A DNA stretch of 64,000 bases, taken from the NCBI GenBank assembly GCA_016716885.1, contig JADJUV010000038.1, positions 1 to 64,000 on the forward strand, given 5' to 3'. This document shows, one piece after another, positions 53,917 through 63,404 of this stretch; the stretch's first letter is position 1; each line of letters opens with the position of its first letter. The stretch comes from Candidatus Trichofilum aggregatum (GTDB lineage Bacteria; Chloroflexota; Anaerolineae; Promineifilales; Promineifilaceae). Made by a program: the position numbers and the translations under genes. A model generated the notes under the pieces. That model was not told the DNA's origin. It did not search any database and was given only the letters and a program-made list of their open reading frames with translations.

Positions 53917-54186
53917 TTATGCTTTGCTTGCGGCCGCGAGCGCAGCCATGAGACGACCCTTGCGACGAGCGGCGTTGCGGGGATGAATAACCCCTTTCGT
54001 GGCCGACTTGTCTAGCGTGCTAGACGCCAGACGCACGGCTTCTTCTGCTTCTTGCAGTTTGCCAGCGGCAATCAAAGTGCGTGCTTTCTTCACATAGGTA
54101 CGACCAGCCGCACGATAAGTACGATTATGCACCCGGCGACGTTCTGAGCTACGAATCCGTTTCTTGGCAGAAGCTGTGTTAGCCAA
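53917..54186 (-). CDS. rpsT: 30S ribosomal protein S20
   Basis: Eighty-nine residues, MANTASAKKRIRSSERRRVHNRTYRA, then KGVIHPRNAARRKGRLMAAL, the conserved S20 ending. It is very basic and all helical, and binds 16S rRNA early in assembly. Ribosome site ggagga before ATG 54186. A 15-base palindrome, ccgataaattatcgg (54222-54236), lies in its upstream region and may affect its expression. Confidence 0.96.
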   Translation of the reverse strand: MANTASAKKRIRSSERRRVHNRTYRAAGRTYVKKARTLIAAGKLQEAEEAVRLASSTLDKSATKGVIHPRNAARRKGRLMAALAAASKA

Positions 54187-54317
54187 TTTCTTAATCCTCC
54201 GAAGATCTGTAAAACCAATATCCGATAAATTATCGGCGAACTATATAAGTTCAGGCGTAAGAGCGGGTGAAATAATACCACACACCTGAGAGAAGAGGCA
54301 AATTTTTTGTTGGGTAT

Positions 54318-54481
54318 AGGGCGATTGCATACCCGGGTTTTCCCCCACCCCTAACCCCGCCCCCAGGGGCGGGGAACTTTTTAAGGGCCGTTTTCGCGGG
54401 CGAACGCCCGAACGGCCCAAATCATTTTCCCGGAGGGGGGTTAGAGGAATGGGTTCATTTTAGGGAGTATGCAATCGCCCT
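54318..54481. repeat. MITE-like palindromic element with 15-bp terminal inverted repeats
   Basis: agggcgattgcatac (54318-54332) and gtatgcaatcgccct (54467-54481) are perfect inverted repeats bounding 164 bases. Inside are the words cccacccctaacccc and ggggttagag and hairpins such as ccgcccccaggggcggg. The core resembles the element at 34138-34232. It contains no gene, as expected for a small non-autonomous element. It fills much of the gap 54187-54593. Confidence 0.82.
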
Positions 54482-54593
54482 GGGGCTTGGTGTCAAACGG
54501 GGGTCATTTTGGGTCAAGGTGTGTTATAGTTATTTGTGTTTTAAGTGCGAAAGGCAAAAGGCCAATCACCATGCTTTGAAGGAGTCCCTTTTT

Positions 54594-56227
54594 ATGAAAA
54601 GCCGTTTTCTGCTTCTCTGTTTGAGCGTGATCATTTTAGTGGGGTGTGGGAGTGAGCCAGACGCTGCCGCAACCCCTTCGCCTGCCACTACGGCCACGGT
54701 GCCCCCACCAACCGCCCCAGCCGAGGTAGTTAGCACACCTACACCGGTCATCGGCGCGGCCGCAACCCCTCTCCCCGAAGCGACACTCAGCCTTCCAGAC
54801 AACTCCCACCTGCCCCCATCACCCTTTTTTACCGGAGCCTGGGAAGAGCGTTCCATTTATGCCAGTACCCTCATCGGTTCCGAGCAAGATATTCTTTCTG
54901 GTTTACCAGGGGCTACGGTTTACCACCTGGAAATTGAAATTGATGAGAGTTTGCTGGCCTTACGCGGCCGCGAAGCTGTGCTCTACACCAATCGCGCCGA
55001 TGTCTCGTTAAATGAAATCTACCTGCGCCTCTTCCCCAACATTTTTGGCGGCTCATCTACCGTGAGCGAGGTGCAGGTCAACGACCAGCCTGTTACACCA
55101 GCCCTGGAACTCAACGACAGTGCCTTGCGTATTCCCCTGGAACCGGCTCTTTCTCCTGGTGAACAGGTCGTCATTCGTCTGACCTTTGACCTCACCGTTC
55201 CTACCACCCCCGCAGGCAACTATGGGGCTTATGCCACCATCAACAATGTTATGGCTCTGGCCCATTTTTACCCCATGGTTTCTGTTTACGACGATGAAGG
55301 CTGGAACATTGAGATCGCGCCCCCTGCCGGTGATGTGGTTTATGCCGAAGCCAGCTTTTACCAGGTACGCATTACGGCTCCGGCGAATTTGGTGCTGGTC
55401 ACATCCGGGAACATCATCGAGCAGCAAACCGTGGACGATCAGCAGATTGTGACGGCGGTAGCGGGGCCGGCGCGTGATTTCTACCTGGCGGGTAGTCCTT
55501 ATTTTGTGCCCCTGACCGGACAGTCGGGAGAAAGCACGGTTATCAGTTATGCCTTTGGTGAACATGCGGCGCGCGGCCGCGAAATGTTAGATTACGCCAT
55601 TTACGCCATGGATCTTTACGCCGAAATGTTTGGTCCTTATCCCTACACCGAACTAGAATTCGCCAGCACCTCCAACGAAGCCTTGGGCATTGAGTATCCC
55701 GGCGTCTTTGTCAATTCCATGTTCCTCTATACCCCGGAACAGGAGATTAGTGTACCTGACAGCTACTACATAGAATCTACAACCGTCCATGAAACCTCAC
55801 ACCAATGGTTTTATAATGTCGTAGGCAATGATCAACTCGACGAACCCTGGCTCGATGAGGCCCTGGCCCAATATGCCACCTATCTCTATTTTTTGGATCG
55901 GTACGGGGCTGAGGGGGCGGAGCAGTTTTATAGCACCTTTATTCTGCGCTGGGAGCGAGGCTCAAATAATGCCGACATTCCCATCGGTTTGCCCGTTAGC
56001 AGTTATGTGGGGCCGGAATATAGTGGCATCATCTATGGGCGTGGCCCCCTCTTTTTGCTACCTTGCAAGAAGAGATGGGAGCGGAGACATTTGCCGCTTT
56101 CTTGCGCGAATATTATCTGAGTTTCAAGTGGGGTATTGCTACCACTGACGGCTTCCGTACACTGGCCGAACAACATTGTGCCTGCGATTTGACCACCTTG
56201 TTTGAAGCCTGGATTTACCCACGTTGA
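54594..56227 (+). CDS. M1-family metallopeptidase lipoprotein (one frameshift)
   Basis: About 545 residues from ATG 54594, behind aaggag. Lipoprotein signal MKSRFLLLCLSVIILVGCGS, then a Thr/Pro linker. The catalytic zinc site is TTVHETSHQWFYNVVGNDQLDEPWLDEALAQY (HExxH-18-E). The exopeptidase motif is altered to STSNEALGIEYPG in place of GxMEN. The T run at about 56053-56057 is one short; restored, the protein continues FATLQEEMGAETFAAFLREYY and ends LFEAWIYPR. It would be an outside-anchored aminopeptidase-like enzyme. Confidence 0.87.
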
Positions 56228-56261
56228 TATCATGACGTAATAATTTGGATGGGGTGAACCC

Positions 56262-56944
56262 ATGTTTGGCACGAATGATTGGGCGGAACAACGCGGCCGC
56301 ATGGTCAAAAACCAGCTCAAGCGGCGATACATTCACGACCGGGCTGTCCTATCAGCCATGGGAACCATTCCCCGAGAATGTTTTGTTCCTGAGCACTATC
56401 AGGACTCAGCCTATGTGGATTCACCCCTGCCTATTCCTGAAGGACAGACTATCTCTCAGCCCTACATCGTGGCGTACATGCTCGAATCGCTGCACCTAAA
56501 GCCCCACTATCGCGTGTTGGAGATTGGCACGGGATCAGGCTACGCGGCCGCGGTTCTTAGTCAGATTGTCCATGAAGTCTATACCATTGAGTGGTATCAC
56601 ATCCTGGTGGAGTACGCCCAAAAACGGTTTGCTCAACTCAACCTATCCAATATTTATCTCCACCAGGGTGATGGCTCAACTGGTTGGCCCGAATTCGCCC
56701 CCTATGATGGCATCCTTGTCTCTGCTGGGGGCCAAAAGTACCACGTATTCTCCTGGATCAATTAGCCATTGGCGGGCGACTGGTTATTCCCGTAGGCCAG
56801 GTTCCCAGTCGCCAGGAACTGATTGGCGTCATTCGTGAGGATCAAACTCACTTTGGCCGGGTTAACCTGGGAGCCGTGGCTTTTGTGCCTTTGCGGGGCC
56901 AACAAGGGTGGGGCGACGACGATTTACCCCTGATGGCATCTTGA
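56262..56944 (+). CDS. pcm: Protein-L-isoaspartate O-methyltransferase (one frameshift)
   Basis: Repairs isoaspartyl residues with S-adenosylmethionine. About 227 residues from ATG 56262. Motifs are REDFVP-like RECFVPEHYQDSAYVDSPLPIPEGQTISQPYIVAYML, the SAM site VLEIGTGSGYAAAVLSQIVHEVYTIE and DGSTGWPEFAPYDGILVSAGG. At about 56731 one C is missing; restored, it continues PKVPRILLDQLAIGGRLVIPVG and ends DDLPLMAS. It starts 34 bases after the M1 gene and is followed closely by the flippase gene. Confidence 0.9.
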
Positions 56945-56958
56945 AGTAACATTGTTGC

Positions 56959-58257
56959 ATGTCCTCACTGCCAACCGGTCGCTCACTCCAGCCAGGTGTT
57001 CCCCTCTTCCTGCGCCGTTTCATAACCCCTCTCATGTGGCATACCACGGTTCTGTTTGCCATCAACATGGTAACCAATGGACTGGACTACGTCTTCCATT
57101 TTTACCTGGGTTGGACCTTGTTACCGGCCGATTTTGCCATTGTCCAGACCGTCAATTCGGCCTTACTCATTGTGATAACCGTCTTTGGCATGATGCAACC
57201 GGTTGTTGCCCGCTTCGTGGCTACCAGCAATGAGGAACAACAGGCCCGGTCGCTGTTTCAGACCTTTTTTTGGCAAAGCTCCACGTTGGGATTGGGCCTA
57301 ACCGTGTTGACACTGGTTGTGCATCCGTGGGTGGGGCAATGGCTCAACGTGCCACCAGCCGCTATCATAGCGGTAGCTGGGATGGCCTGGTTATCTCTTA
57401 CGCGCCCGGTGGTGGCCGGAATGCTCCAGGCCCAAGAGCGGTTTGCCGCGTTTGGCTGGACCCGTGCGCTTTTTGCGCTGGTGCGGTTGGGGTTGGTTGC
57501 TCTTCTTTTCCGACTGGGGTTGAAGCAGGCTAATGTGGCGCTGCTTACCTTGCCGGTGGCGGCATTGGTCTCCTTGCTGGCCGGTTTGGGGGTGTTGGGG
57601 CGATCGGTCTGGCAAAAAGCGCCGCGGCTGTCTCCTAAGGTGGCCTGGGATGGCTGGCGGCTGTCGTTGGGAGCGCTGGTCGCTACCAGTGCCTTCATGT
57701 TTTTGCAGAGCATTGACGTCATTTGGGTGAACCGGACATTTTCCCCGGATGACGCGGCCGCGTTTGCTTCCATCGTATTGTTCCGGCGGCTGTTAGCGGT
57801 ACTGCCCACAGCTGTGGTCGTTATCATGTACCCGCGCGCGGCCGCCTTAGTGGCCCAGGGTCAGTCACCAGGCCGGTTACTCTGGCTGACGGCACTGGTT
57901 GTTACCTTGCCAACCCTGTTTCTTACATTGCTCTATTTTGTGGGGGGTGAGTGGCTGGTCGCCGTTAGTTTTGCGGGCAAGTATCCCCAGGCCGCGCCCT
58001 TGTTGGGTTGGATGGGGCTAACGATGTTGGGGTATGGCCTGGTGACGATGTGGTTGAATTTTTTCCTGGCGACGCGGCCGCTGGTTTATGTGATTCTTTT
58101 GGTTGTCGCGGCCGCGGGGCAAACCCTGCTTCTTGTGTTATGGGGCACAACCTTATCCTATGTCGTCGCCATTTTTGGCCTGGGTGGACTATTCCTGGCG
58201 CTGGCTGGTTTCGTCGTCTACCGTTACGCTCCGCTCACCCGGCCCCACAACACGTAA
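56959..58257 (+). CDS. Polysaccharide flippase-like (MOP superfamily) membrane protein
   Basis: About 432 residues with roughly twelve helices, low in charge, with the layout of Wzx/oligosaccharide flippases: FVATSNEEQQARSLFQTFFW, ARPVVAGMLQAQERFAAFGWTRA-like central region and SIDVIWVNRTFSPDDAAAFASIVLFRRLLAVLPTAVVVIMYPRAA. It starts 14 bases after pcm. The end overlaps the converging Mo-domain gene by 69 bases. Lipid-linked glycan export is likely; no glycosyltransferase is nearby. Confidence 0.78.
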   Translation: MSSLPTGRSLQPGVPLFLRRFITPLMWHTTVLFAINMVTNGLDYVFHFYLGWTLLPADFAIVQTVNSALLIVITVFGMMQPVVARFVATSNEEQQARSLFQTFFWQSSTLGLGLTVLTLVVHPWVGQWLNVPPAAIIAVAGMAWLSLTRPVVAGMLQAQERFAAFGWTRALFALVRLGLVALLFRLGLKQANVALLTLPVAALVSLLAGLGVLGRSVWQKAPRLSPKVAWDGWRLSLGALVATSAFMFLQSIDVIWVNRTFSPDDAAAFASIVLFRRLLAVLPTAVVVIMYPRAAALVAQGQSPGRLLWLTALVVTLPTLFLTLLYFVGGEWLVAVSFAGKYPQAAPLLGWMGLTMLGYGLVTMWLNFFLATRPLVYVILLVVAAAGQTLLLVLWGTTLSYVVAIFGLGGLFLALAGFVVYRYAPLTRPHNT

Positions 58258-58725
58258 CTCAGCTAACCACTTCACCTGGCGCAGAGCGTCATCCGTCTCA
58301 CTAGGCACAATAAGACGCACCAAACCCTGTTCCCGGCTGAGCAGTTGACCATCGCGGTGCGTGCTCAGTAACACGGGGCCATTGCCATGAGGTTGGCGTA
58401 GTTCATCCCCGTTTAACCGCGTGCCAAAACCATCCCCACTTACCACCTCAACCTGAAACTGGTCTGGCAGGGTTGTGTAATGTTCCAACAACGCCAGCAA
58501 AGTAACCCCGCTAAAAACAAACGGGCCAGTCGTACCGTGGCTGGTAGTGACAATGGCAAAGGGTTGGCTCTGGCTTTGTGGCAAGGGGGCTAAATCGGCT
58601 GGTGTAAGTGTATAGATCTGTCCCTTGGCGGTTGTGAGGGTAAAGGCCGGATCAGAGGAAGGGGGCGCGGGATTAGGGTCGTGAGAATGCGGCCGCAATG
58701 GATCATGATCGTGTGGTTTGTTCAT
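58189..58725 (-). CDS. Small sulfite-oxidase-like (PF00174) Mo-domain protein
   Basis: About 178 residues. A His-rich start (MNKPHDHDPLRPHSHDPN) is followed by a fold like the oxidoreductase molybdopterin-binding domain: GPFVFSGVTLLALLEHYTTLPDQFQVEVVSGDGFGTRLNGDELR, LLSTHRDGQLLSREQGLVRLIVPSE, DALRQVKWLAELRVV. The usual cofactor Cys is absent, so it may be a non-catalytic relative. It overlaps the flippase gene tail to tail by 69 bases. Confidence 0.6.
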   Translation of the reverse strand: MNKPHDHDPLRPHSHDPNPAPPSSDPAFTLTTAKGQIYTLTPADLAPLPQSQSQPFAIVTTSHGTTGPFVFSGVTLLALLEHYTTLPDQFQVEVVSGDGFGTRLNGDELRQPHGNGPVLLSTHRDGQLLSREQGLVRLIVPSETDDALRQVKWLAELRVVGPGERSVTVDDETSQRQE

Positions 58726-58840
58726 GCCAGCCAGTATGCCCAAAATGGATGTCTCAAGCAACTGTTGTCGCTTCCTGGCCCAAACACAAAACCGACCAAT
58801 CATCTCCACTTTGGCGAAAATTGGGACAACCTATAGAAAT

Positions 58841-58883
58841 CACTCAGTCTCTCAATCTCTTAATCTCTTAGTCTCCATCTCCC
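58841..58883. repeat. CAGTCTCTCAATCTCTTAATCTC word
   Basis: Single-arm run of the GAGACTAA family (reverse orientation), as between hisB and hisH. Confidence 0.65.
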
Positions 58884-58914
58884 CTCTCTTATCATATCCG
58901 TGACATTTATCATT

Positions 58915-58942
58915 TTGACCGCGTGACAATTCGCACTGATAC
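58915..58942 (+). promoter_or_regulatory. Possible promoter of the multicopper oxidase
   Basis: TTGACC (58915-58920) and TGATAC (58937-58942) with a 16-base spacer, 70 bases before ATG 59012. The -10 box is poor. Confidence 0.4.
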
Positions 58943-59011
58943 AAAAACTGTGGACAAGTTACATTTAGGCCTGTTCACAAACGGACTAACAAACAAACGA
59001 GGAGAACGAGA

Positions 59012-60064
59012 ATGTTAAGCCAAGATAAGTTATCACGTCGCAATTTTCTTAAACTAGCCGGTGTAGCCGGTGTTGGAGTTGGCCTGGCGGCTTGCCGTCA
59101 GGCTCCGAATAACGAGAACGCGGCCGCGAACAATGCCGCCAACGCCGGTCATGACAACATGACAGCCCCAGCCGCCCCCGTGGGCGAAACAGCCGAAGAA
59201 ATGGATACGCTCCATGAAGCCGGTGTCAACATCTTCCTGGAAAATGCGGGCAAACACCCTGAATTCTGGGGCACCAAACTGGATCACACCATGGATGGTG
59301 ACACCAAAGTATTCAAAGTTACTTGCCAGGAAGTGGATTGGGAAGTCGAGCCGGGCAGAATCATTAAAGCTATGACATACAATGGTATCGTCCCTGGCCC
59401 TGAAATTCGGGTTACCCAGGGTGACAAAGTACGGGTTGAAGTCACCAACGAGATGCGTCAGAGTACCGGTGTTCATTTCCACGGCGTGTTGGTTCCCAAC
59501 AGCATGGACGGTGTTCCCTACATCACCCAACCCCCCATCAAAACAGGTGAAACCTTCACCTACGAATTTGAAGCCAAGAACCCTGGCTCACATATGTACC
59601 ATTCCCATCACAATGCCGCCGAACAGGTAACCAAAGGGATGATGGCCCCGTTCATTATTGAGCCAGCCGACAAAAGCCAAGACCCCGAATATGACGCTGA
59701 ATACATCATCGTACTTAATGACACGGGTATTGGTTTCACCATCAATGGCAAATCTTTCCCCTACACGCAACCCATTATCGCCAAATTAGGCGACAAATTG
59801 CGTATTCGCTACATGAACGAAGGGTTACTCATCCACCCCATGCATTTACATGGGATCGAGCAACTTGTGTTCAGCAAAGATGGTTACAATTTGCCCCAGC
59901 CCTATCTGGTTGACACAATCAATATTGCCCCTGGCGAGCGTTATGATGTCCTTGTAGATTGTCATACCTTAGGGGCCTGGGCTTTCCATTGCCATATTCT
60001 GTCCCACGCCGAAAGTGCCCGGGGTATGTTCGGTATGGTTATTGCCCTGGTCGTGGCTGAGTAA
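59012..60064 (+). CDS. Two-domain multicopper oxidase (laccase-like)
   Basis: About 350 residues from ATG 59012, behind gaggaga. A Tat motif (LSRRNFLKLAGVAGVG) and lipobox LAAC indicate export and lipid anchoring. Copper ligands are HFHG, HSHH, HPMHLHG and HCHILSHAESARGM, covering the type 1 and type 2/3 sites. The short two-domain layout suggests a trimer with active sites between subunits, as in small laccases. It may oxidise metals or phenolics, or act in copper tolerance. Confidence 0.9.
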   Translation: MLSQDKLSRRNFLKLAGVAGVGVGLAACRQAPNNENAAANNAANAGHDNMTAPAAPVGETAEEMDTLHEAGVNIFLENAGKHPEFWGTKLDHTMDGDTKVFKVTCQEVDWEVEPGRIIKAMTYNGIVPGPEIRVTQGDKVRVEVTNEMRQSTGVHFHGVLVPNSMDGVPYITQPPIKTGETFTYEFEAKNPGSHMYHSHHNAAEQVTKGMMAPFIIEPADKSQDPEYDAEYIIVLNDTGIGFTINGKSFPYTQPIIAKLGDKLRIRYMNEGLLIHPMHLHGIEQLVFSKDGYNLPQPYLVDTINIAPGERYDVLVDCHTLGAWAFHCHILSHAESARGMFGMVIALVVAE

Positions 60065-60127
60065 AGGTGCGCTTTTTTTGGTAACACTGACTTAATCGAA
60101 TAGCATCCAAGCTTTCGCTCCTGACGG

Positions 60128-60166
60128 AAAGGCCTGTTAGATTCTCCCGAGTCTGGCAGGCCTTTT
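60128..60166 (+). terminator. Terminator of the multicopper oxidase
   Basis: aaaggcctg (60128-60136) pairs with caggccttt (60157-60165), followed by TTCG. It lies about 65 bases after the stop. Confidence 0.7.
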
Positions 60167-60345
60167 CGTTTGGCCCCAAAACACTACCCTGGCTAAGACA
60201 GATCAAAGAGGTTTTTGCCACGAATTTCACGAATTAGCGGGTAGCTTGCGAATAATCACCTTGCGGTCACTACAAACAAAACCTTTTTCTTGAAAGCTAT
60301 ATAATATGCTTGGGATGAATTAGATTGTCCAAAGGAGAATGACAT

Positions 60346-60723
60346 ATGGATGAACCAACCGATTTAGCCAACATTGATTCACCACAGGAACCACCTACCA
60401 ATGATTTGGCGCTGGCTAGTTTTTTAGTTGGTGTGGGGGGATGGATATTGGCGGTGATTGGCATTTGCCCTATCGCGGCCGCGTTCACCGGTGGTTTCAG
60501 TGGGGTGGGCTGTACATCGATAAGCCTGATAGCCTGGATCGCCTCGCTTCCGCTTGGCTACCTGGCCCGTCAGCAAATCAAAGAGCGCGACGAAGGGGGC
60601 GATAATCTGGCCCGATGGGGTATGCTCACCGGGGCCATCGGCCTGGGGTTGACCATCATGTTATTCTGTCTCGTCTTCGGCGCCGTCATGTTGGGCGCAT
60701 TGTCTTTACCGTTTCTTGACTAA
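60346..60723 (+). CDS. Small DUF4190-like membrane protein
   Basis: About 125 residues. A soluble N-terminus (MDEPTDLANIDSPQEPPTNDLALASF) is followed by three helices and a loop, LPLGYLARQQIKERDEGGDNLARWGMLTGAIGL. The GYLARQQIK-x-ARWGMLTG pattern is typical of DUF4190 proteins of unknown function. Ribosome site aaaggag. It ends close to the converging ArsA-like gene. Confidence 0.72.
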   Translation: MDEPTDLANIDSPQEPPTNDLALASFLVGVGGWILAVIGICPIAAAFTGGFSGVGCTSISLIAWIASLPLGYLARQQIKERDEGGDNLARWGMLTGAIGLGLTIMLFCLVFGAVMLGALSLPFLD

Positions 60724-60764
60724 TACAGCTTTCCCCAGGTCCGGTTCCCCTCTTTGCCTGCTTG

Positions 60765-61958
60765 TTAAGCCGTAGGCTCAGCGTGATGCTCGGTATCTGT
60801 GCCCAAGAATGTAATTTCTAAAACCCCATCGGTGAGGCGTCCACCGGCAGCCCTTCGTTTAGCCAAAACGGTCGGCAGGATCATTTCTCGTTTGAAATTG
60901 CCCACTGTGATGAACAGCTCATCACCCCGCTTGCGCAAACGAAGATGTCCGCCGGTCACAGATGGCGGGGGCAATCGTAACATATAACCGCCATCCGCCG
61001 TTTCGCTGATTTCTTGCAGTGCGCCCTTATAAAATACCTGGGTGGGGTCTTGCTCGCCAAAACAGTCCAGGGCCAATTGAGAGAGCGCCTCTAAACCGAC
61101 CACTTCGTGGGCGTAGTAAGGGGCGCGGAATAGGGGTAAAGGCCGGAAATTGTCTTCGATCATTTGCAGATACTTGGCCTGTATTTCCCGGCGACTTTGA
61201 TAGAACTCCCCTTGCGCGGCCGCGTCCGGCAAAATTCGATTAATTACCACCGCATCCACGGGATAACTAAATAGCCCCAGATAACTAATCGCTCGTTCGG
61301 CTTCCCGCACCACCATCTTTTCCGGCTGTAACACCACCCGATAGCTAGAAATTTCCGGATCACTCAACGTCACCCGCAACGCTGCGGTGGCTGCATCCAG
61401 CTTGGCCACCGCTTCCATTAGCTCGGCGGGGGCCTTCAGCAAACGGCCCGCAAACGGCTTCAACACTTTCATTACCCCCCCCTCAAAACGGGAAAGGTGG
61501 CCCGCATACCAACGGAAGGTATCCGGCATAGTTAATAAGCGAATGGTTTCACCAGTGGGGGCGGCATCAATAATCACCCGGTCAAAGTTACGTTCTTTGG
61601 CCTGTTTGTTGATGTGGAGCAGGCTCACAATCTCGTCCATGCCTGGAAAGGCGGATAGCTCATCGGCTACCACCTTGTTGATCCCCTGGCCCTTAATGAC
61701 ACCAGAGACAAACCCCTGCAACACATCCCAATAATTGTGAATGTCAGCTACAACGCTGATCTCTTGGGCCCATAGATTTTTGGCAACTTCAACAGGCTTT
61801 GCTTCCAGGGGAATATTGAGTGAATCGGCCAGGCTGTGAGCAATGTCTGTACTGGCGACAAGGGTTTTGTAGCCCAATTGGGCCGAGCGGAGGGCGGTTG
61901 CGGCCGCGACGGTCGTTTTACCCACGCCTCCCTTACCTAGATACAAAATAATCCGCAT
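60765..61958 (-). CDS. ArsA/Get3-family ATPase
   Basis: About 397 residues from ATG 61958, behind caggag. A deviant Walker A LGKGGVGKTTVAAA (8-21) is followed by ASTDIAHSLADSLN, GMDEIVSLLHINK, VIIDAAPTGETIRLL and VVINRILP. It has one ATPase domain and would dimerise. A C-terminal Ig-like domain (MLRLPPPSVTGGHLRLRKRGDELFITVGNFKREMILP) resembles the small HSP20-like tail of bacterial ArsA homologues. No arsenic genes are adjacent, so it more likely handles membrane-protein delivery or another partner. Confidence 0.87.
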   Translation of the reverse strand: MRIILYLGKGGVGKTTVAAATALRSAQLGYKTLVASTDIAHSLADSLNIPLEAKPVEVAKNLWAQEISVVADIHNYWDVLQGFVSGVIKGQGINKVVADELSAFPGMDEIVSLLHINKQAKERNFDRVIIDAAPTGETIRLLTMPDTFRWYAGHLSRFEGGVMKVLKPFAGRLLKAPAELMEAVAKLDAATAALRVTLSDPEISSYRVVLQPEKMVVREAERAISYLGLFSYPVDAVVINRILPDAAAQGEFYQSRREIQAKYLQMIEDNFRPLPLFRAPYYAHEVVGLEALSQLALDCFGEQDPTQVFYKGALQEISETADGGYMLRLPPPSVTGGHLRLRKRGDELFITVGNFKREMILPTVLAKRRAAGGRLTDGVLEITFLGTDTEHHAEPTA

Positions 61959-62070
61959 ATCAGTCTCCTGTAGAAAAGTTCGCCACACCATAATATTGGT
62001 TGGCGGCATCTGGTGCTAAGATACGGACACCGCCAACCAATACGCAACCGCCAGACCATCGTTGCAAGGC

Positions 62071-63404
62071 CTACTTTGTGCCGAAACGCTCTACCAGCAA
62101 CTCTTGTAAGGTTGGTTGGCCTATTTCCTGAAGCTCGTAGCGCACCCGTTGGCTGGGATGTTTAATGTTAATAATACGCCCCAGATCAATAGGGGTGGCA
62201 ATAATAACCAGGTCAACCGGGGCATTATTGATCGTTTCCTCTAGATCAGCCATCTGATCACCCCCATAACCCATAGCTGGTAGAACCTTGCCTGTTGCCG
62301 GGTATTTTTCGTAAGTCGCCTTAATCGAACGCACGGCATACGGGCGGGGATCAACAATTTCGGCGGCATCGAAATATTCGGCAGCCACGACACCTGCCCC
62401 ATACGTCATTTCGCCATGAGTTAAGGTGGGGCCATCCTCAACCACAAGCACTCGCTTCCCCCGAATCGCTGCCGGATCGTCCACGAAAATGGGAGAGGCC
62501 GCTTTCACAATAATCGCATTGGGGTTGGCTGCCCGGATATTCTGTTGCACTTGAACAACATTGCGGTAATCGGCCGTGTCTACTTTGTTGATCACCACCG
62601 CGGCCGCGAGCCGTAGATTCGTCTCCCCCGGATGGTACTTCAACTCATGGCCTGGTCGGTGCGGGTCCACCACCACAATATGAAAATTAGAGAGATAAAA
62701 CGGCACATCATTATTACCACCATCCCAGACAATAATATCCGCTTCAGCCTCAGCCTGGCGCAGAATAGCTTCATAATCTACTCCGGCATAAATAACAGCC
62801 CCTCGCTCCACATACGGCTCGTATTCCTCACGCTCCTCAATAGTGCACTCATGTTTTTCCATGTCTTCATAGCTGGCAAATCGTTGCACCCGTTGGGCTT
62901 CCAGGTTGCCATAAGGCATGGGATGCCGCACCGCGACAACCCTGGCATATCCCATCTCCTGCAAAATTTGCACCACGCGGCGTGAGGTCTGACTTTTACC
63001 ACTACCCGTCCGTACCGCCCCAATTGAGACAACTGGTTTTGTCGATTTGAGCATCGTGCGTCGCGGGCCAAGTAACTCAAAGCTGGCACCAGCCGCTAAC
63101 ACACGTGATCCCAGGTGCATCACGTGTTCATGCGTCACATCGCTATACGAAAATACAACCCTATCAATTTGATGCTCCCCAATCAAAGCTTCGAGCTGAT
63201 TTTCGGGTAAATGGATATCCCGTCCGGGTACAACGAACCAGCCAACGCCGCCGGATACAGGCGCCCTTCAATATTGGGAATCTGTGTAGCCGTAAAACCA
63301 ATCACCCGATAGCGCGGGTTGTCACGAAAACAGGTATTAAAGTCATGAAAATCACGACCCGCTGCACCAACAATCAAAACTTTTTCAGGTTCTAAAACAG
63401 TCAT
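62071..63404 (-). CDS. GTPase of the cyclic 2,3-diphosphoglycerate synthetase-like family (one frameshift)
   Basis: About 444 residues from ATG 63404, behind aaggag. The N-terminal domain reads MTVLEPEKVLIVGAAGRDFHDFNTCFRDNPRYRVIGFTATQIPNIEGR. An indel at about 63215 breaks the frame, which then continues HLPENQLEALIGEHQIDRVVFSYSDVTHEHVMHLGSRV. The P-loop is IGAVRTGSGKSQTSRRV; other marks are VRHPMPYGNLEAQRVQRFAS, HECTIEEREEYEP, WDGGNNDVPF and VVINKVDTA. The family is annotated as cDPG synthetase-like; the real product in bacteria is uncertain. It lies 112 bases upstream of the ArsA-like gene, in the same direction. Confidence 0.8.

Larger units (their letters stand above)
1357..62607. repeat. 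Highly iterated palindrome GCGGCCGC (HIP1-like), about 108 copies
   Basis: The 8-mer GCGGCCGC, often extended to CGCGGCCGCG, recurs about every 600 bases over this span; I counted about 108 copies by eye, so allow a few either way. Random sequence of this composition would hold one or two. All but about three copies lie inside coding regions, where they read mainly as Ala-Ala-Ala or Gly-Arg-Asp/Glu. Examples start at 3279, 10165, 12332, 13351, 16822, 26933, 31862, 33442, 43480, 47587, 57754 and 62600. The largest empty stretches are about 6.4-10.2 kb and 40.3-43.4 kb. The pattern resembles cyanobacterial HIP1 (GCGATCGC) in frequency and in its preference for genes. Its role is unknown. Confidence 0.93.

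Noticed and set aside
1357..62607. GCGGCCGC copies as cloning linkers
   Set aside because: The copies lie in frame within conserved protein domains and vary in flanks, so they are genomic, not added linkers.
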